64,000 nt of DNA from Tenacibaculum sp. Bg11-29 (GTDB taxonomy: Bacteria; Bacteroidota; Bacteroidia; Flavobacteriales; Flavobacteriaceae), in assembly GCF_002836595.1 (NCBI RefSeq), contig NZ_PJBB01000003.1:1046001-1110000 (forward strand), read 5' to 3'. The first letter of the stretch is position 1. Each line of letters starts with the position of its first letter. Positions 33,977 through 41,729 of this stretch are shown one piece after another. The notes under the pieces are model-generated. The model did no database searches. It saw nothing but the letters and a program-made list of their open reading frames with translations, and was not told the origin of the DNA. The translations under genes were made by a program, and so were the position numbers.

Positions 33977-35322
33977 AATCCAATAATAACTTTAGCAATC
34001 CAAAAATAAATTAGTATACCAAAAATATCATTACTTGTAGTTATAAAGGGACCTGTTGCAATTGCAGGATCTATACCTCGTTTGTTTAAAAATAATGGAA
34101 TAAAAGTACCTATTAAACCTGCAACAATAATTACTACAAAAAGCGATATTGAAATAGCACTAGCTACATGTATATCTTGTTCAGCTATAAAAACATAGAA
34201 GAAAAGTAATATAGATAAAGCAAGTCCATTAATCATTGCTAAGGACACTTCTTTTAATAATCTATCAGTTATACTACCTTTTACATCATCATTAGCTAAA
34301 CCTTGTACAATAATAGCAGATGACTGTACTCCTACATTACCAGCCATTGCAGCAATTAAAGGAGTAAACATAAAAAGAATTGCGTTCTCAGCAATAGCAT
34401 CGTCAAAAAAACCCATAATTCTAGCGGCACCAACTCCACCAATTAACCCTAGGAATAACCAAGGTAATCGTGCGCGTGTTAATTCCCAAATAGTATCATC
34501 TGCTTCAACATCTTGTGTAATACCAGCAGCTAATTGGTAATCTTTATCAGCTTCTTCTTTAATTACGTCAACAATATCATCAATAGTAATTCTACCTACT
34601 AAAACACCTAATTCATTAACAACCGGAATTGCTTCTAAATCGTATTTACGCATAATATTAGCAACGTCTTCAGCCTCATCTGTTACGTTTACAAAATCTA
34701 CTTTGGGTATATATACTTCGGCAATTGTTGCCTTTGTAGATGCCATTAATAGATCTTTTAAAGACAAACGACCTTTTAGCTTTCCGCTATCATCAATTAC
34801 ATATATAGAGTGTACTCGTGTAACTTCTTCTGCTTGAGTTCGCATTTCTTTTACACAACGTGGAATTGACCAATTTTCATTAACTTTTACCAGTTCCTTT
34901 GCCATTAGCCCACCAGCAGAATCGTCATCATAACGTAATAATTCTACAATTTCTTTGGCATGCTCTTCATCTACAATTTCTTGCATTACTGCTTTCTTCC
35001 TTTTCTCAGGAAGCCCAGAAATTACATCGGCAGCATCATCGGTATCAAGTTCATCAATTTCTTCAGCAATTTCTTTTGCTGTTAATTGTTTTAATATTTT
35101 TTCAAGAACATCATCATCAACATCCATCAGCACTTCTGCTGTAGTTTCACTATCTAATAAGCGAATAATATATACAGCTTCTTCAAACGGCAATTCGTCT
35201 AAAATTTCAGCAATATCGGCATGGTGCATTTCGTTAAAGAACTCATTAAGAGCTTTGTCTTTTTTAGCACCGATGTACTTGGTTACTTTATCAAGAAGTT
35301 CTTGGGTGATTTCAAATGCCAT
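33973..35322 (-). CDS. mgtE: Magnesium transporter MgtE
   Basis: 449 residues. Cytoplasmic N-terminal helical MgtE_N domain (about 1-125, Asp/Glu-rich), two CBS domains (about 130-255) that sense Mg, and a five-helix pore domain (about 280-449) with the conserved signatures PLIAAMAGNVGVQSSAIIVQ and ATGPFITTSNDIFGILIYF. It imports Mg along its gradient and closes when internal Mg is high. It follows rsmA on the same strand after 83 nt. It overlaps the LysE gene tail-to-tail. Confidence 0.95.
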   Translation of the reverse strand: MAFEITQELLDKVTKYIGAKKDKALNEFFNEMHHADIAEILDELPFEEAVYIIRLLDSETTAEVLMDVDDDVLEKILKQLTAKEIAEEIDELDTDDAADVISGLPEKRKKAVMQEIVDEEHAKEIVELLRYDDDSAGGLMAKELVKVNENWSIPRCVKEMRTQAEEVTRVHSIYVIDDSGKLKGRLSLKDLLMASTKATIAEVYIPKVDFVNVTDEAEDVANIMRKYDLEAIPVVNELGVLVGRITIDDIVDVIKEEADKDYQLAAGITQDVEADDTIWELTRARLPWLFLGLIGGVGAARIMGFFDDAIAENAILFMFTPLIAAMAGNVGVQSSAIIVQGLANDDVKGSITDRLLKEVSLAMINGLALSILLFFYVFIAEQDIHVASAISISLFVVIIVAGLIGTFIPLFLNKRGIDPAIATGPFITTSNDIFGILIYFWIAKVIIGF

Positions 35323-35405
35323 CTTTTGTAATTTTACTCGATAATCGAGATTTAAATATTTTTAATGTTTAATTTAAAAATACTACACTTTACTTTAAAT
35401 AGCCT

Positions 35406-36209
35406 TTAGGTAATGTCTTTGGCTATTTTTTTTGTCAATTCAATAAATTTCTGAACCGATAATTGTTCGGGGCGCATTGTAAATATAGGATCTTCTCTTA
35501 GAGAATCAGAAAGATTGAAGGATTTTAAACTAGAACGTAACATTTTTCTTCGTTGATTAAATGAAGTTTTTACGACTCTAAAGAATAATTTTTCATCAAC
35601 AGGTAATGTATGATTTTCTTTTCTGATTAATCTAATAACTCCAGAATCGACTTTTGGGGGTGGATTAAAAACAGTAGGAGGTACCGTAAATAAATATTCT
35701 ACATCGTAAAAAGCTTGGGTTAATACAGACATAATTCCGTACACTTTACTTCCTTCTTTTTCTGCAATCCTTTTAGCTACTTCTTTCTGAAACATTCCTG
35801 CAAATTCAGGAACAAACTCTCTGTTTTCAATTGCTTTAAACACAATTTGAGTAGAAATGTTATAGGGGAAATTACCAATAATAGCTACTTGTTTTTCTTT
35901 GAAAACATCCGTTAAATCTTTCTTTAAAAAATCACCCTCAATGATTTCAAAATTTTTAGAGGTAGTATCTAACTTAATATGTTCTAATGGAAAAGTATCT
36001 TTTAAATAGGCAACTGAATCATAATCGATCTCCATTACCGTAACTTTAGGCTTTTTCTCTAACAAATATTTAGTTAAAACTCCCATTCCAGGACCAATTT
36101 CTAATACATTATCATAACCATTTCCTGTTAATGAATCGGCTATTTTTTTAGCAATGTCTTCATCGTTTAAAAAATGTTGTCCTAAATGTTTTTTTGCTCT
36201 TACGGTCAT
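35406..36209 (-). CDS. rsmA: 16S rRNA (adenine1518-N6/adenine1519-N6)-dimethyltransferase
   Basis: KsgA, which dimethylates two adjacent adenines in helix 45 late in 30S assembly. The start is [17 protein letters not shown] motif I is [12 protein letters not shown], motif IV is IGNFPYNIS, and [13 protein letters not shown] is near the end. 267 residues, normal. It lies in a minus-strand run with mgtE downstream, and a hairpin stands between it and the DUF4286 gene. Confidence 0.95.
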   Translation of the reverse strand: MTVRAKKHLGQHFLNDEDIAKKIADSLTGNGYDNVLEIGPGMGVLTKYLLEKKPKVTVMEIDYDSVAYLKDTFPLEHIKLDTTSKNFEIIEGDFLKKDLTDVFKEKQVAIIGNFPYNISTQIVFKAIENREFVPEFAGMFQKEVAKRIAEKEGSKVYGIMSVLTQAFYDVEYLFTVPPTVFNPPPKVDSGVIRLIRKENHTLPVDEKLFFRVVKTSFNQRRKMLRSSLKSFNLSDSLREDPIFTMRPEQLSVQKFIELTKKIAKDIT

Positions 36210-36224
36210 GTTTTCTTCAGATAG

Positions 36225-36272
36225 AATTTATTAAGAGCAAGAGCTAAAAAAGTGTCTTGTGCTTAATAAATT
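36225..36272. repeat. Imperfect inverted repeat between the DUF4286 gene and rsmA
   Basis: An 11-bp outer stem AATTTATTAAG/CTTAATAAATT (36225-36235 with 36262-36272) and an inner CAAGA/TCTTG stem are separated by a 2-nt mismatch. There is no T run on either strand, so a processing or pausing element fits better than a terminator. Confidence 0.65.
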
Positions 36273-36284
36273 AGGTTCTTTATT

Positions 36285-36614
36285 CTAGTTACTAGCTACA
36301 GTAGGAAAAAATTCATTTACAATTTGTAACTCGGTACGAAAAGCTAACATTTTATCGCCAAATTTTTTTAAACCATCAGTACGTAGCTTATCTGCATCGT
36401 ATTTATAATAATCATCTAAATCTTCACGTGTCTTAGCTGTATATTGAATAGAGTAGGTTGCTCCTCCCATTTCTTCTTCAACTAAAACTTGTGTTAATTT
36501 TGCACTTAAAAAACGTCCAGTAGCTAAAACATCAGGAATGTGATTTTTTATCCAAGTTAACCACTCTTCATGCACGCTTTCATCAATATTTATTGTTATA
36601 TTGTAAATATACAT
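36285..36614 (-). CDS. DUF4286 family protein
   Basis: 109 residues, alpha/beta, soluble. The start MYIYNITINIDESVHEEWL and the pattern YSIQYTAKTREDLDDYY are those of DUF4286, a small ferredoxin-like-fold family of Bacteroidota with no known activity. It begins 15 nt after the stop of the TPR gene, so the two are probably co-transcribed. Confidence 0.85.
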   Translation of the reverse strand: MYIYNITINIDESVHEEWLTWIKNHIPDVLATGRFLSAKLTQVLVEEEMGGATYSIQYTAKTREDLDDYYKYDADKLRTDGLKKFGDKMLAFRTELQIVNEFFPTVASN

Positions 36615-36629
36615 TGCTAATTTTCTTAA

Positions 36630-38405
36630 TTATATTGTATCCCCTCTTAGTTTTCTATACTTCTTGCGAGCATCAACTAAGTAGATGCTAGAAGCGTGGT
36701 CAAAAATAATCTTTTGATAGTATTCTTTTGCATTTTCTGGGTTATTTAATTTTGTATTATATAATTCGGCTAATTGATAATATACATCATCAACATATAT
36801 TCCTTTTTTATCTAAAGCTATTATTTTATTATAAGCAGAAATAGCATTATCATATTTTTCTTCTTTTACAAAAAGTTTTGCTTGTTTAAATAGCGCTTCG
36901 TCTTCAATAGGCTGTCCTTTGTATTTTGTAATGATAGTTGTTAAAAGAGCAAGCGCTTTTTTATTTTTATTTTGAAAAGCTAATAAATCTGCTTTAGCAT
37001 ATTCTTTTAACCCAGATGAAATGCTGTCTTTTGGTTCATTGTCTGAAATTGTTAAAAACAAGTTTGCAGCATCGTTAGCAATTAACTGTGTTGCAGAGCC
37101 TTTTAGTATTTTTAATTGTGCTTTAGCCCATTTAAAATCATTTTTAAAATAAGAAGTTTGCGCTACTTTAAAGCGAGCTTCTTGTCCTAAAAAGTGATTT
37201 TTAAATTTGGTTTGTACCTGTGAAAAATAAATTAGTGCTTTGTTAAAATTACCTGTATATACTAAAACTTCGCCAAGTTTAAGTTTTACCATTGCTTTTG
37301 TATATCTAGAATTAGCAAAAGTCATTGCTTTTTCTAAAATTAAGACAGCTTTTTCAGGAGTGTTTTTTGTAAAAGTTAAATAATTAGCATATTCGATTTG
37401 AGTACGAAAAGTATTTTTATTGATTCCGTATTTATTAAAAATCTGCTTAAATTGATTATCTATATTATCTTGTTTGGTTTTAATAGCTATTTTTAAATTA
37501 CTGTTTATAGCATTAAATTTATCACTTGGGTAATTTGTTTTTTCGATGACTAAATCAAAACACTCTTTAGCTATTATATAGTTTTCATTTTCTAATGCAA
37601 TTTTACCCAATTCATTAATTTCACCTAATTTATTAATGTCTCTAGCTAATAATGCCTTGCGTTGAACGAGTGCTTTTGAATATTGTTTTTGTTTAATAAA
37701 TAACCATGAAAGTAAATTGTTCCAAATGTTTTTGGGATTACTAATTGATTTTCGTAGTAATGCTTTTTTAAATAAAATATTATTTTCATTCTCTGCATTA
37801 TCATTAATATATTTACTGGTGTAGCGTTTTACGTTGTTAAGATAATTTACATTTTTGTCAACCAAATTAACATACGATTCAAACATTTTAGAAAAATCAC
37901 CTTTTTCACCATGAATTTGTGCGAGTTGAAATCCGTAATTAGCTTTCGGGTTATTAACCATTATTTTTGTGTAGGCATCAATTGCAAAATCTAATTTATT
38001 GTAATTTTTAAAAAGACGTGCAATAACATTACCGTAACTATTTTTTTCTTCTATTGATTTTAGTGCAATGTTATAATATCTATTAGCTTCAACATTGTTT
38101 TCTTGACGTTCGAAATTAAAACCTCTTATAACGTTTAGATAAGTTAAGGTAGGTTTCTCTTTTATTTTTTTTGACAAAAGATTATCAGCAGTCAAAAACT
38201 GTTCGGTTTCTTGATAACAAGTTATTAGTTTTTTTAAATAAGTGTTGTTATACGGACTTTTATCGTGTAGTTTTTTATAAAGTTGTATTGCTTTTTCATA
38301 TTGATTATTTTTAAAATAACTTTCAGCTATTAGAAATTTATTTTGCTGAGAGTAACAAAATGAACTAAAAATCAGTAAATTAAAAAGAAGAAATGTTTTT
38401 TTCAT
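36630..38405 (-). CDS. Tetratricopeptide repeat protein with signal peptide
   Basis: 591 residues. The signal peptide (MKKTFLLFNLLIFSSFCYSQ) is followed by TPR-like helical pairs along the whole length (ESYFKNNQYEKAIQLYKKL; YYQLAELYNTKLNNPENAKE). The ATG at 38405 is taken; the codon before it is TTG. It is probably a periplasmic scaffold. The overall style resembles SprE, but the sequences are not obviously homologous. The partner is unknown. It forms a run with the DUF4286 gene and rsmA. Confidence 0.82.
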   Translation of the reverse strand: MKKTFLLFNLLIFSSFCYSQQNKFLIAESYFKNNQYEKAIQLYKKLHDKSPYNNTYLKKLITCYQETEQFLTADNLLSKKIKEKPTLTYLNVIRGFNFERQENNVEANRYYNIALKSIEEKNSYGNVIARLFKNYNKLDFAIDAYTKIMVNNPKANYGFQLAQIHGEKGDFSKMFESYVNLVDKNVNYLNNVKRYTSKYINDNAENENNILFKKALLRKSISNPKNIWNNLLSWLFIKQKQYSKALVQRKALLARDINKLGEINELGKIALENENYIIAKECFDLVIEKTNYPSDKFNAINSNLKIAIKTKQDNIDNQFKQIFNKYGINKNTFRTQIEYANYLTFTKNTPEKAVLILEKAMTFANSRYTKAMVKLKLGEVLVYTGNFNKALIYFSQVQTKFKNHFLGQEARFKVAQTSYFKNDFKWAKAQLKILKGSATQLIANDAANLFLTISDNEPKDSISSGLKEYAKADLLAFQNKNKKALALLTTIITKYKGQPIEDEALFKQAKLFVKEEKYDNAISAYNKIIALDKKGIYVDDVYYQLAELYNTKLNNPENAKEYYQKIIFDHASSIYLVDARKKYRKLRGDTI

Positions 38406-38479
38406 CAATCAAAAATACAGAACAAAATTGTTAAAGCTGTGTTAAAAGGACTTCTTTTTTTGAAAACCCTGTAACATTT

Positions 38480-38495
38480 TGGCATGAATTTTGTC
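38480..38495 (+). promoter_or_regulatory. Sigma-54-like promoter upstream of a small gene
   Basis: TGGCATG-AATT-TTGTC aligns to the -24/-12 consensus TGGCACG-N4-TTGCW with exact spacing. GG is in place; GC at -12 is GT. No TAnnTTTG box is present in the same gap. The predicted start would be about 38507. Confidence 0.4.
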
Positions 38496-38527
38496 TTAAC
38501 TAATAACAAGACTAAACAATTTATACG

Positions 38528-38671
38528 ATGAAGAACTTTAACAAACAATACCAGGTGGCAAAGATAAATGCAAATGAGTTTATGAAGAGAGGACAGATAA
38601 CTCAATATTTTGAAGCATTATTAGAAATGAATAAATATAAAAGATTAATGGTTGCAGTAGTTGCCAACTAA
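38528..38671 (+). CDS. 47-residue conserved-looking small protein
   Basis: An open frame from ATG 38528 to TAA 38671. The protein starts MKNFNKQYQVAKINANEF, continues MKRGQITQYFEALLEMNKYK and ends RLMVAVVAN. It is a basic amphipathic helical protein without membrane segments or cysteines. The frame has the codon use of real genes here. A possible sigma-54-type promoter lies upstream and a strong terminator downstream, so it is an independent transcription unit. Function unknown. A small regulatory protein is one possibility. Confidence 0.7.
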   Translation: MKNFNKQYQVAKINANEFMKRGQITQYFEALLEMNKYKRLMVAVVAN

Positions 38672-38708
38672 AATATAAAATTAGTCCGTTTTTGAAGGGG
38701 GATTAAAT

Positions 38709-38750
38709 AAAAACTCCAAGTTTTTTAATTAAAACTTGGGGTTTTATATT
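38709..38750. terminator. Terminator between the small gene and serS
   Basis: AAAACTCCAAGTTTT pairs with AAAACTTGGGGTTTT (G-U included) at about 38709-38745, followed by TATATTTTT. It can serve the convergent serS gene as well. Confidence 0.82.
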
Positions 38751-38764
38751 TTTATAAAGAGTAA

Positions 38765-40039
38765 TTATTTTATCATATCGAACCCACAATAAGGAACTAA
38801 TGCATCAGGAATTTTAATTCCATCTGCAGTTTGGTAGTTTTCTAAAATCCCAGCCAAAACTCTTGGTAAAGCTAAAGAACTTCCATTTAAAGTGTGTACT
38901 AATTGACTTTTACCTTCTTTGTTTTTAAAACGTAATTTTAAACGATTGGCTTGGTATGTTTCAAAATTTGAAGCAGAACTAATTTCTAACCAACGTTCTT
39001 GTGCTGTAGAATACAATTCGAAATCAAAAGTTAGCGCAGAGGTAAACCCAGTATCACCACCACATAAACGTAAAATACGATAAGGTAATTTTAAATCACG
39101 TAAAATATCTTTAATATGCTCTACCATTCCGCTTAAAGCATGGTAAGAATTATCAGGATGTTCGATACGAACAATTTCTACTTTATCAAATTGATGTAAA
39201 CGATTTAATCCACGAACGTGTGCACCATAACTACCAGCTTCTCTCCTAAAACAAGGAGTGTAACCAGTATATTTAATGGGTAAATCATTTTCTTTTACTA
39301 AATCATTTCTATGAATATTAGTAATTGGGACTTCTCCTGTAGGAATTAAATATAAATCATCTACTGTTGAATGATACATTTGCCCTTCTTTATCTGGTAA
39401 TTGACCAGTTGCAATTCCAGAAGCTTCATTTACTAAATGAGGAACCTGAACTTCTTTATAACCAGCAGCGGTGTTTTTATCTAAAAAATAATTGATCAAA
39501 GCACGTTGTAAACGAGCCCCCTTTCCTTTATAAACAGGAAAACCAGCCCCAGCAATTTTAGTGCCTAATTCAAAATCAATAATATCGTATTTCTTAGCTA
39601 ATTCCCAATGAGGTAACGCATTTTCTCCTAAGTCAGGAATTGTTCCTTCACTAAAAATTTTCTCATTATCTTCTTCACTTTTCCCCGCTTTTACAGAAGC
39701 GTGAGGTACATTCGGAATTTGGTATAATAAATTCTGTAATTTAGTCGCTAATTCGTTTAATTTTTCTGTTAATTCTTTATCTTGAATTTTTAACTGACCT
39801 GTTTTTTCTTTCAGTAAGTTTGCTTTTTGAACTTCACCAGATTTAAAAAGACTACCAATTTCTTTGGATATTGTATTAGATTCAGCTTTAACAGTATCTA
39901 AAGAAGCTTGTGTAGCTCTTCGAGCTTCATCAGAAGCTAATATTTCATTAATAATTGTTTCAGCATTTGCAAAATTACGTTTTGCTAATCCATCTAAAAC
40001 AGTTTGTTTGTTGTCTCTAATAAACTGAACCTGTAACAT
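38765..40039 (-). CDS. serS: Serine--tRNA ligase
   Basis: A class II synthetase. The N-terminal antiparallel coiled-coil arm (about residues 30-105) grips the long variable arm of tRNA-Ser. Motif 2 is FRREAGSYGAHVRGLNRLHQF; motif 3 contains NGSSLALPRVLAGILENYQ. 424 residues, normal. A -7 box (TATCTTTG) lies 22 nt upstream on the minus strand. Monocistronic by spacing. Confidence 0.96.
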   Translation of the reverse strand: MLQVQFIRDNKQTVLDGLAKRNFANAETIINEILASDEARRATQASLDTVKAESNTISKEIGSLFKSGEVQKANLLKEKTGQLKIQDKELTEKLNELATKLQNLLYQIPNVPHASVKAGKSEEDNEKIFSEGTIPDLGENALPHWELAKKYDIIDFELGTKIAGAGFPVYKGKGARLQRALINYFLDKNTAAGYKEVQVPHLVNEASGIATGQLPDKEGQMYHSTVDDLYLIPTGEVPITNIHRNDLVKENDLPIKYTGYTPCFRREAGSYGAHVRGLNRLHQFDKVEIVRIEHPDNSYHALSGMVEHIKDILRDLKLPYRILRLCGGDTGFTSALTFDFELYSTAQERWLEISSASNFETYQANRLKLRFKNKEGKSQLVHTLNGSSLALPRVLAGILENYQTADGIKIPDALVPYCGFDMIK

Positions 40040-40061
40040 CTTTTTAATTTTTTAAGAATAG

Positions 40062-40069
40062 CAAAGATA
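40062..40069 (-). promoter_or_regulatory. -7 box of serS (minus strand)
   Basis: TATCTTTG read on the minus strand, 22 nt before the ATG at 40039. It is followed by C as in the consensus. Confidence 0.65.
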
Positions 40070-40111
40070 GAAGAAGCAATAGACTTAAACAATGTATTGT
40101 TAGTACTAGTA

Positions 40112-40339
40112 TTAAATTTGTTCAAGCCTGATAAAAAAATCTAACATAGTTATATTAAAATAGTCACATATTTTTTGAAGTGTAAATACGGTCACATTTG
40201 TTTTTCCCTGCTCAATTCTCGCTAAATGAATTCCTGTGTCAATATAAAAATCATTCAAAGTAATGTTGTATTCATCACGTAATATTTTTAGACAAAGAGC
40301 TATTTTTTTTAGAGTTATTTCATATTTAGATAGAATCAT
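40112..40339 (-). CDS. Small XRE-type helix-turn-helix protein (75 aa)
   Basis: Almost the whole protein is one HTH_3 domain: helices at LKILRDEYNITLNDFYIDTG, HLARIEQGKTNVTVFTLQKI and CDYFNITMLDFF. The recognition helix lies at about residues 35-50. A single-domain regulator with no sensor part and no toxin, restriction or phage partner next to it. The target is unknown. Confidence 0.85.
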   Translation of the reverse strand: MILSKYEITLKKIALCLKILRDEYNITLNDFYIDTGIHLARIEQGKTNVTVFTLQKICDYFNITMLDFFIRLEQI

Positions 40340-40474
40340 TTTTTTTCACGACAAATTCTAAAAAACATATTAAAACATAATGACAAATAGGTAATTATGA
40401 GTAAAATAAAAAAATTAACTTTGGCATCGATAAGTTGCAGATGAAAGTTGTTTTTAAAAAATTTATTTATGTCC

Positions 40475-40516
40475 GGGGGGAGTTAACTAAACTTTTAATT
40501 ATGCTTTTAAGTAACT
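40475..40516. repeat. Direct repeat copy 1 (diverged copy of the ribF 3' end)
   Basis: 42 bp beginning GGGGGGAGTTAACTAAA and 37/42 identical, without gaps, to 40580-40621. Read on the minus strand it encodes SYLKA and a stop, compared with SYTKA and a stop at the end of ribF. Confidence 0.85.
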
Positions 40517-40579
40517 GTAATTTATCAATAAATAGATGAGTTACAACCAAAAGCCGTTTTAAGGTATTTACTAATATCT

Positions 40580-40621
40580 GGGGGGAGTTAACTAAATTTT
40601 TAATTAGGCTTTGGTGTAACT
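40580..40621. repeat. Direct repeat copy 2 (overlaps the ribF 3' end)
   Basis: The second copy of the 42-bp repeat, 105 bp from the first. It covers the last codons and stop of ribF plus 24 bp of downstream DNA ending in six G on the plus strand. Confidence 0.85.
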
Positions 40622-41542
40622 TTTCAAGAATTTAATAGAAGTTTCTTTATCCTTTTTTAGTTGTGTAATTAAATCATTTATAGAATCAAATTTTTGCTCA
40701 TCTCTTAAAAAGTAAAGTAATTCTATAGTAATATTCTGATTATATAAATCGACGTTAAAGTCAAAAAAATGAACCTCTATTGTTTCATTAATTCCGTTAA
40801 CAGTAGGTCGATTTCCTATATTCATCATTCCAAAAACGTTTGTATTATCGATGATAGATTTTACGATATAAGCACCAGTTTTTGGCGTTAATTTATAATC
40901 TTCTTTAATATTAATATTTGCTGTAGGAAACCCAATTTTACTACCAAGCTGTTTTCCTTTAACTACTTTGCCTGTTAGTGAGAAATTATAACCTAAATAA
41001 TTATTAGCTGTTTTTAATTTACCGTCAGCAAGTTTTTTTCTTATTTTGGTAGAACTTACAGAAACATCGTCAATATCTTGTGCAGGAATTTCTTCTACAG
41101 TAAAATCATATAAATGAGAGTATTCAGTTAATTGCTCGATATTTCCTTCTCTATTTTTACCGAAATGATGATCATATCCAATAATTAATTTTGAGGTATT
41201 TAGTTGATTAACCAAAATATTTCGAACAAAATCTAAAGCAGTAAGTCTTGAGAATTCTTTACTAAAAGGGTGGATAATTAAATAATCTAGCCCTAAGTTG
41301 TTAAGATGTTTTGCACGCTCATCTATTGTATTTATTAGTTTTATAGATGTGTCTTTTTGCAACACCATTCTTGGGTGAGGAAAGAAAGTTAATAAAACAG
41401 ATTTTTTATTAGAAGATCTAGCTTCATCAATTAATTCTTTAATAATTTTTTGATGTCCAATATGTACGCCATCAAAAGTACCAATAGTAACTATTGTTTT
41501 TTGAGTGGGTTTAAAATCGAAAATAGAATTAAAGATTTTCAA
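40604..41542 (-). CDS. ribF: Bifunctional riboflavin kinase/FAD synthetase
   Basis: Makes FMN and FAD from riboflavin. The N-terminal nucleotidyltransferase domain has TIGTFDGVHIGHQ and FFPHPRMVLQ; the C-terminal flavokinase domain has GKVVKGKQLGSKIGFPTANI and GAYIVKS. No in-frame ATG precedes the catalytic motif. A TTG at 41542 gives the family-like N-terminus KIFNSI after the initiator and 312 residues. Another TTG at 41563 lies inside a TATTTTTG promoter box, so it is unlikely to be translated. The 3' end overlaps one copy of a 42-bp direct repeat. Confidence 0.93.
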   Translation of the reverse strand: MKIFNSIFDFKPTQKTIVTIGTFDGVHIGHQKIIKELIDEARSSNKKSVLLTFFPHPRMVLQKDTSIKLINTIDERAKHLNNLGLDYLIIHPFSKEFSRLTALDFVRNILVNQLNTSKLIIGYDHHFGKNREGNIEQLTEYSHLYDFTVEEIPAQDIDDVSVSSTKIRKKLADGKLKTANNYLGYNFSLTGKVVKGKQLGSKIGFPTANINIKEDYKLTPKTGAYIVKSIIDNTNVFGMMNIGNRPTVNGINETIEVHFFDFNVDLYNQNITIELLYFLRDEQKFDSINDLITQLKKDKETSIKFLKSYTKA

Positions 41543-41560
41543 GATGAAAAAAAATTTTGA

Positions 41561-41568
41561 CAAAAATA
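41561..41568 (-). promoter_or_regulatory. -7 box of ribF (minus strand)
   Basis: TATTTTTG on the minus strand, 18 nt before the proposed TTG start at 41542. Its position rules out the upstream TTG as a usual start. Confidence 0.55.
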
Positions 41569-41729
41569 CAATTTGTAATAGATGATAGATAATGTTTGTT
41601 AAATAAAGTTACAAAAAGATTAATTTAACAAAAAGAACCTGTCTATAGTGAGATTATGATAAAATATAAATTTTTACAAATAAAAAAAAATCGTATTTTG
41701 CGATACAGTTAACAACTTATTTATAGATT

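Noticed and set aside
34955..35344. Plus-strand Ser/Ala-rich frame of about 129 codons opposite mgtE
   Set aside because: It is antisense to the acidic N-terminal domain of mgtE; the low-complexity Ser-rich product is the usual mirror of Asp/Glu-rich coding sequence.
40420..40440. TTTGGCATCGATAAGTTGC, resembling a sigma-54 promoter
   Set aside because: The gap between GG and GC is 12 nt rather than 10, and no gene follows in the right orientation within a sensible distance.
40475..40585. G6 runs as a G-quadruplex
   Set aside because: Only one G run is present per copy, 105 bp apart, so a four-tract quadruplex cannot form locally.
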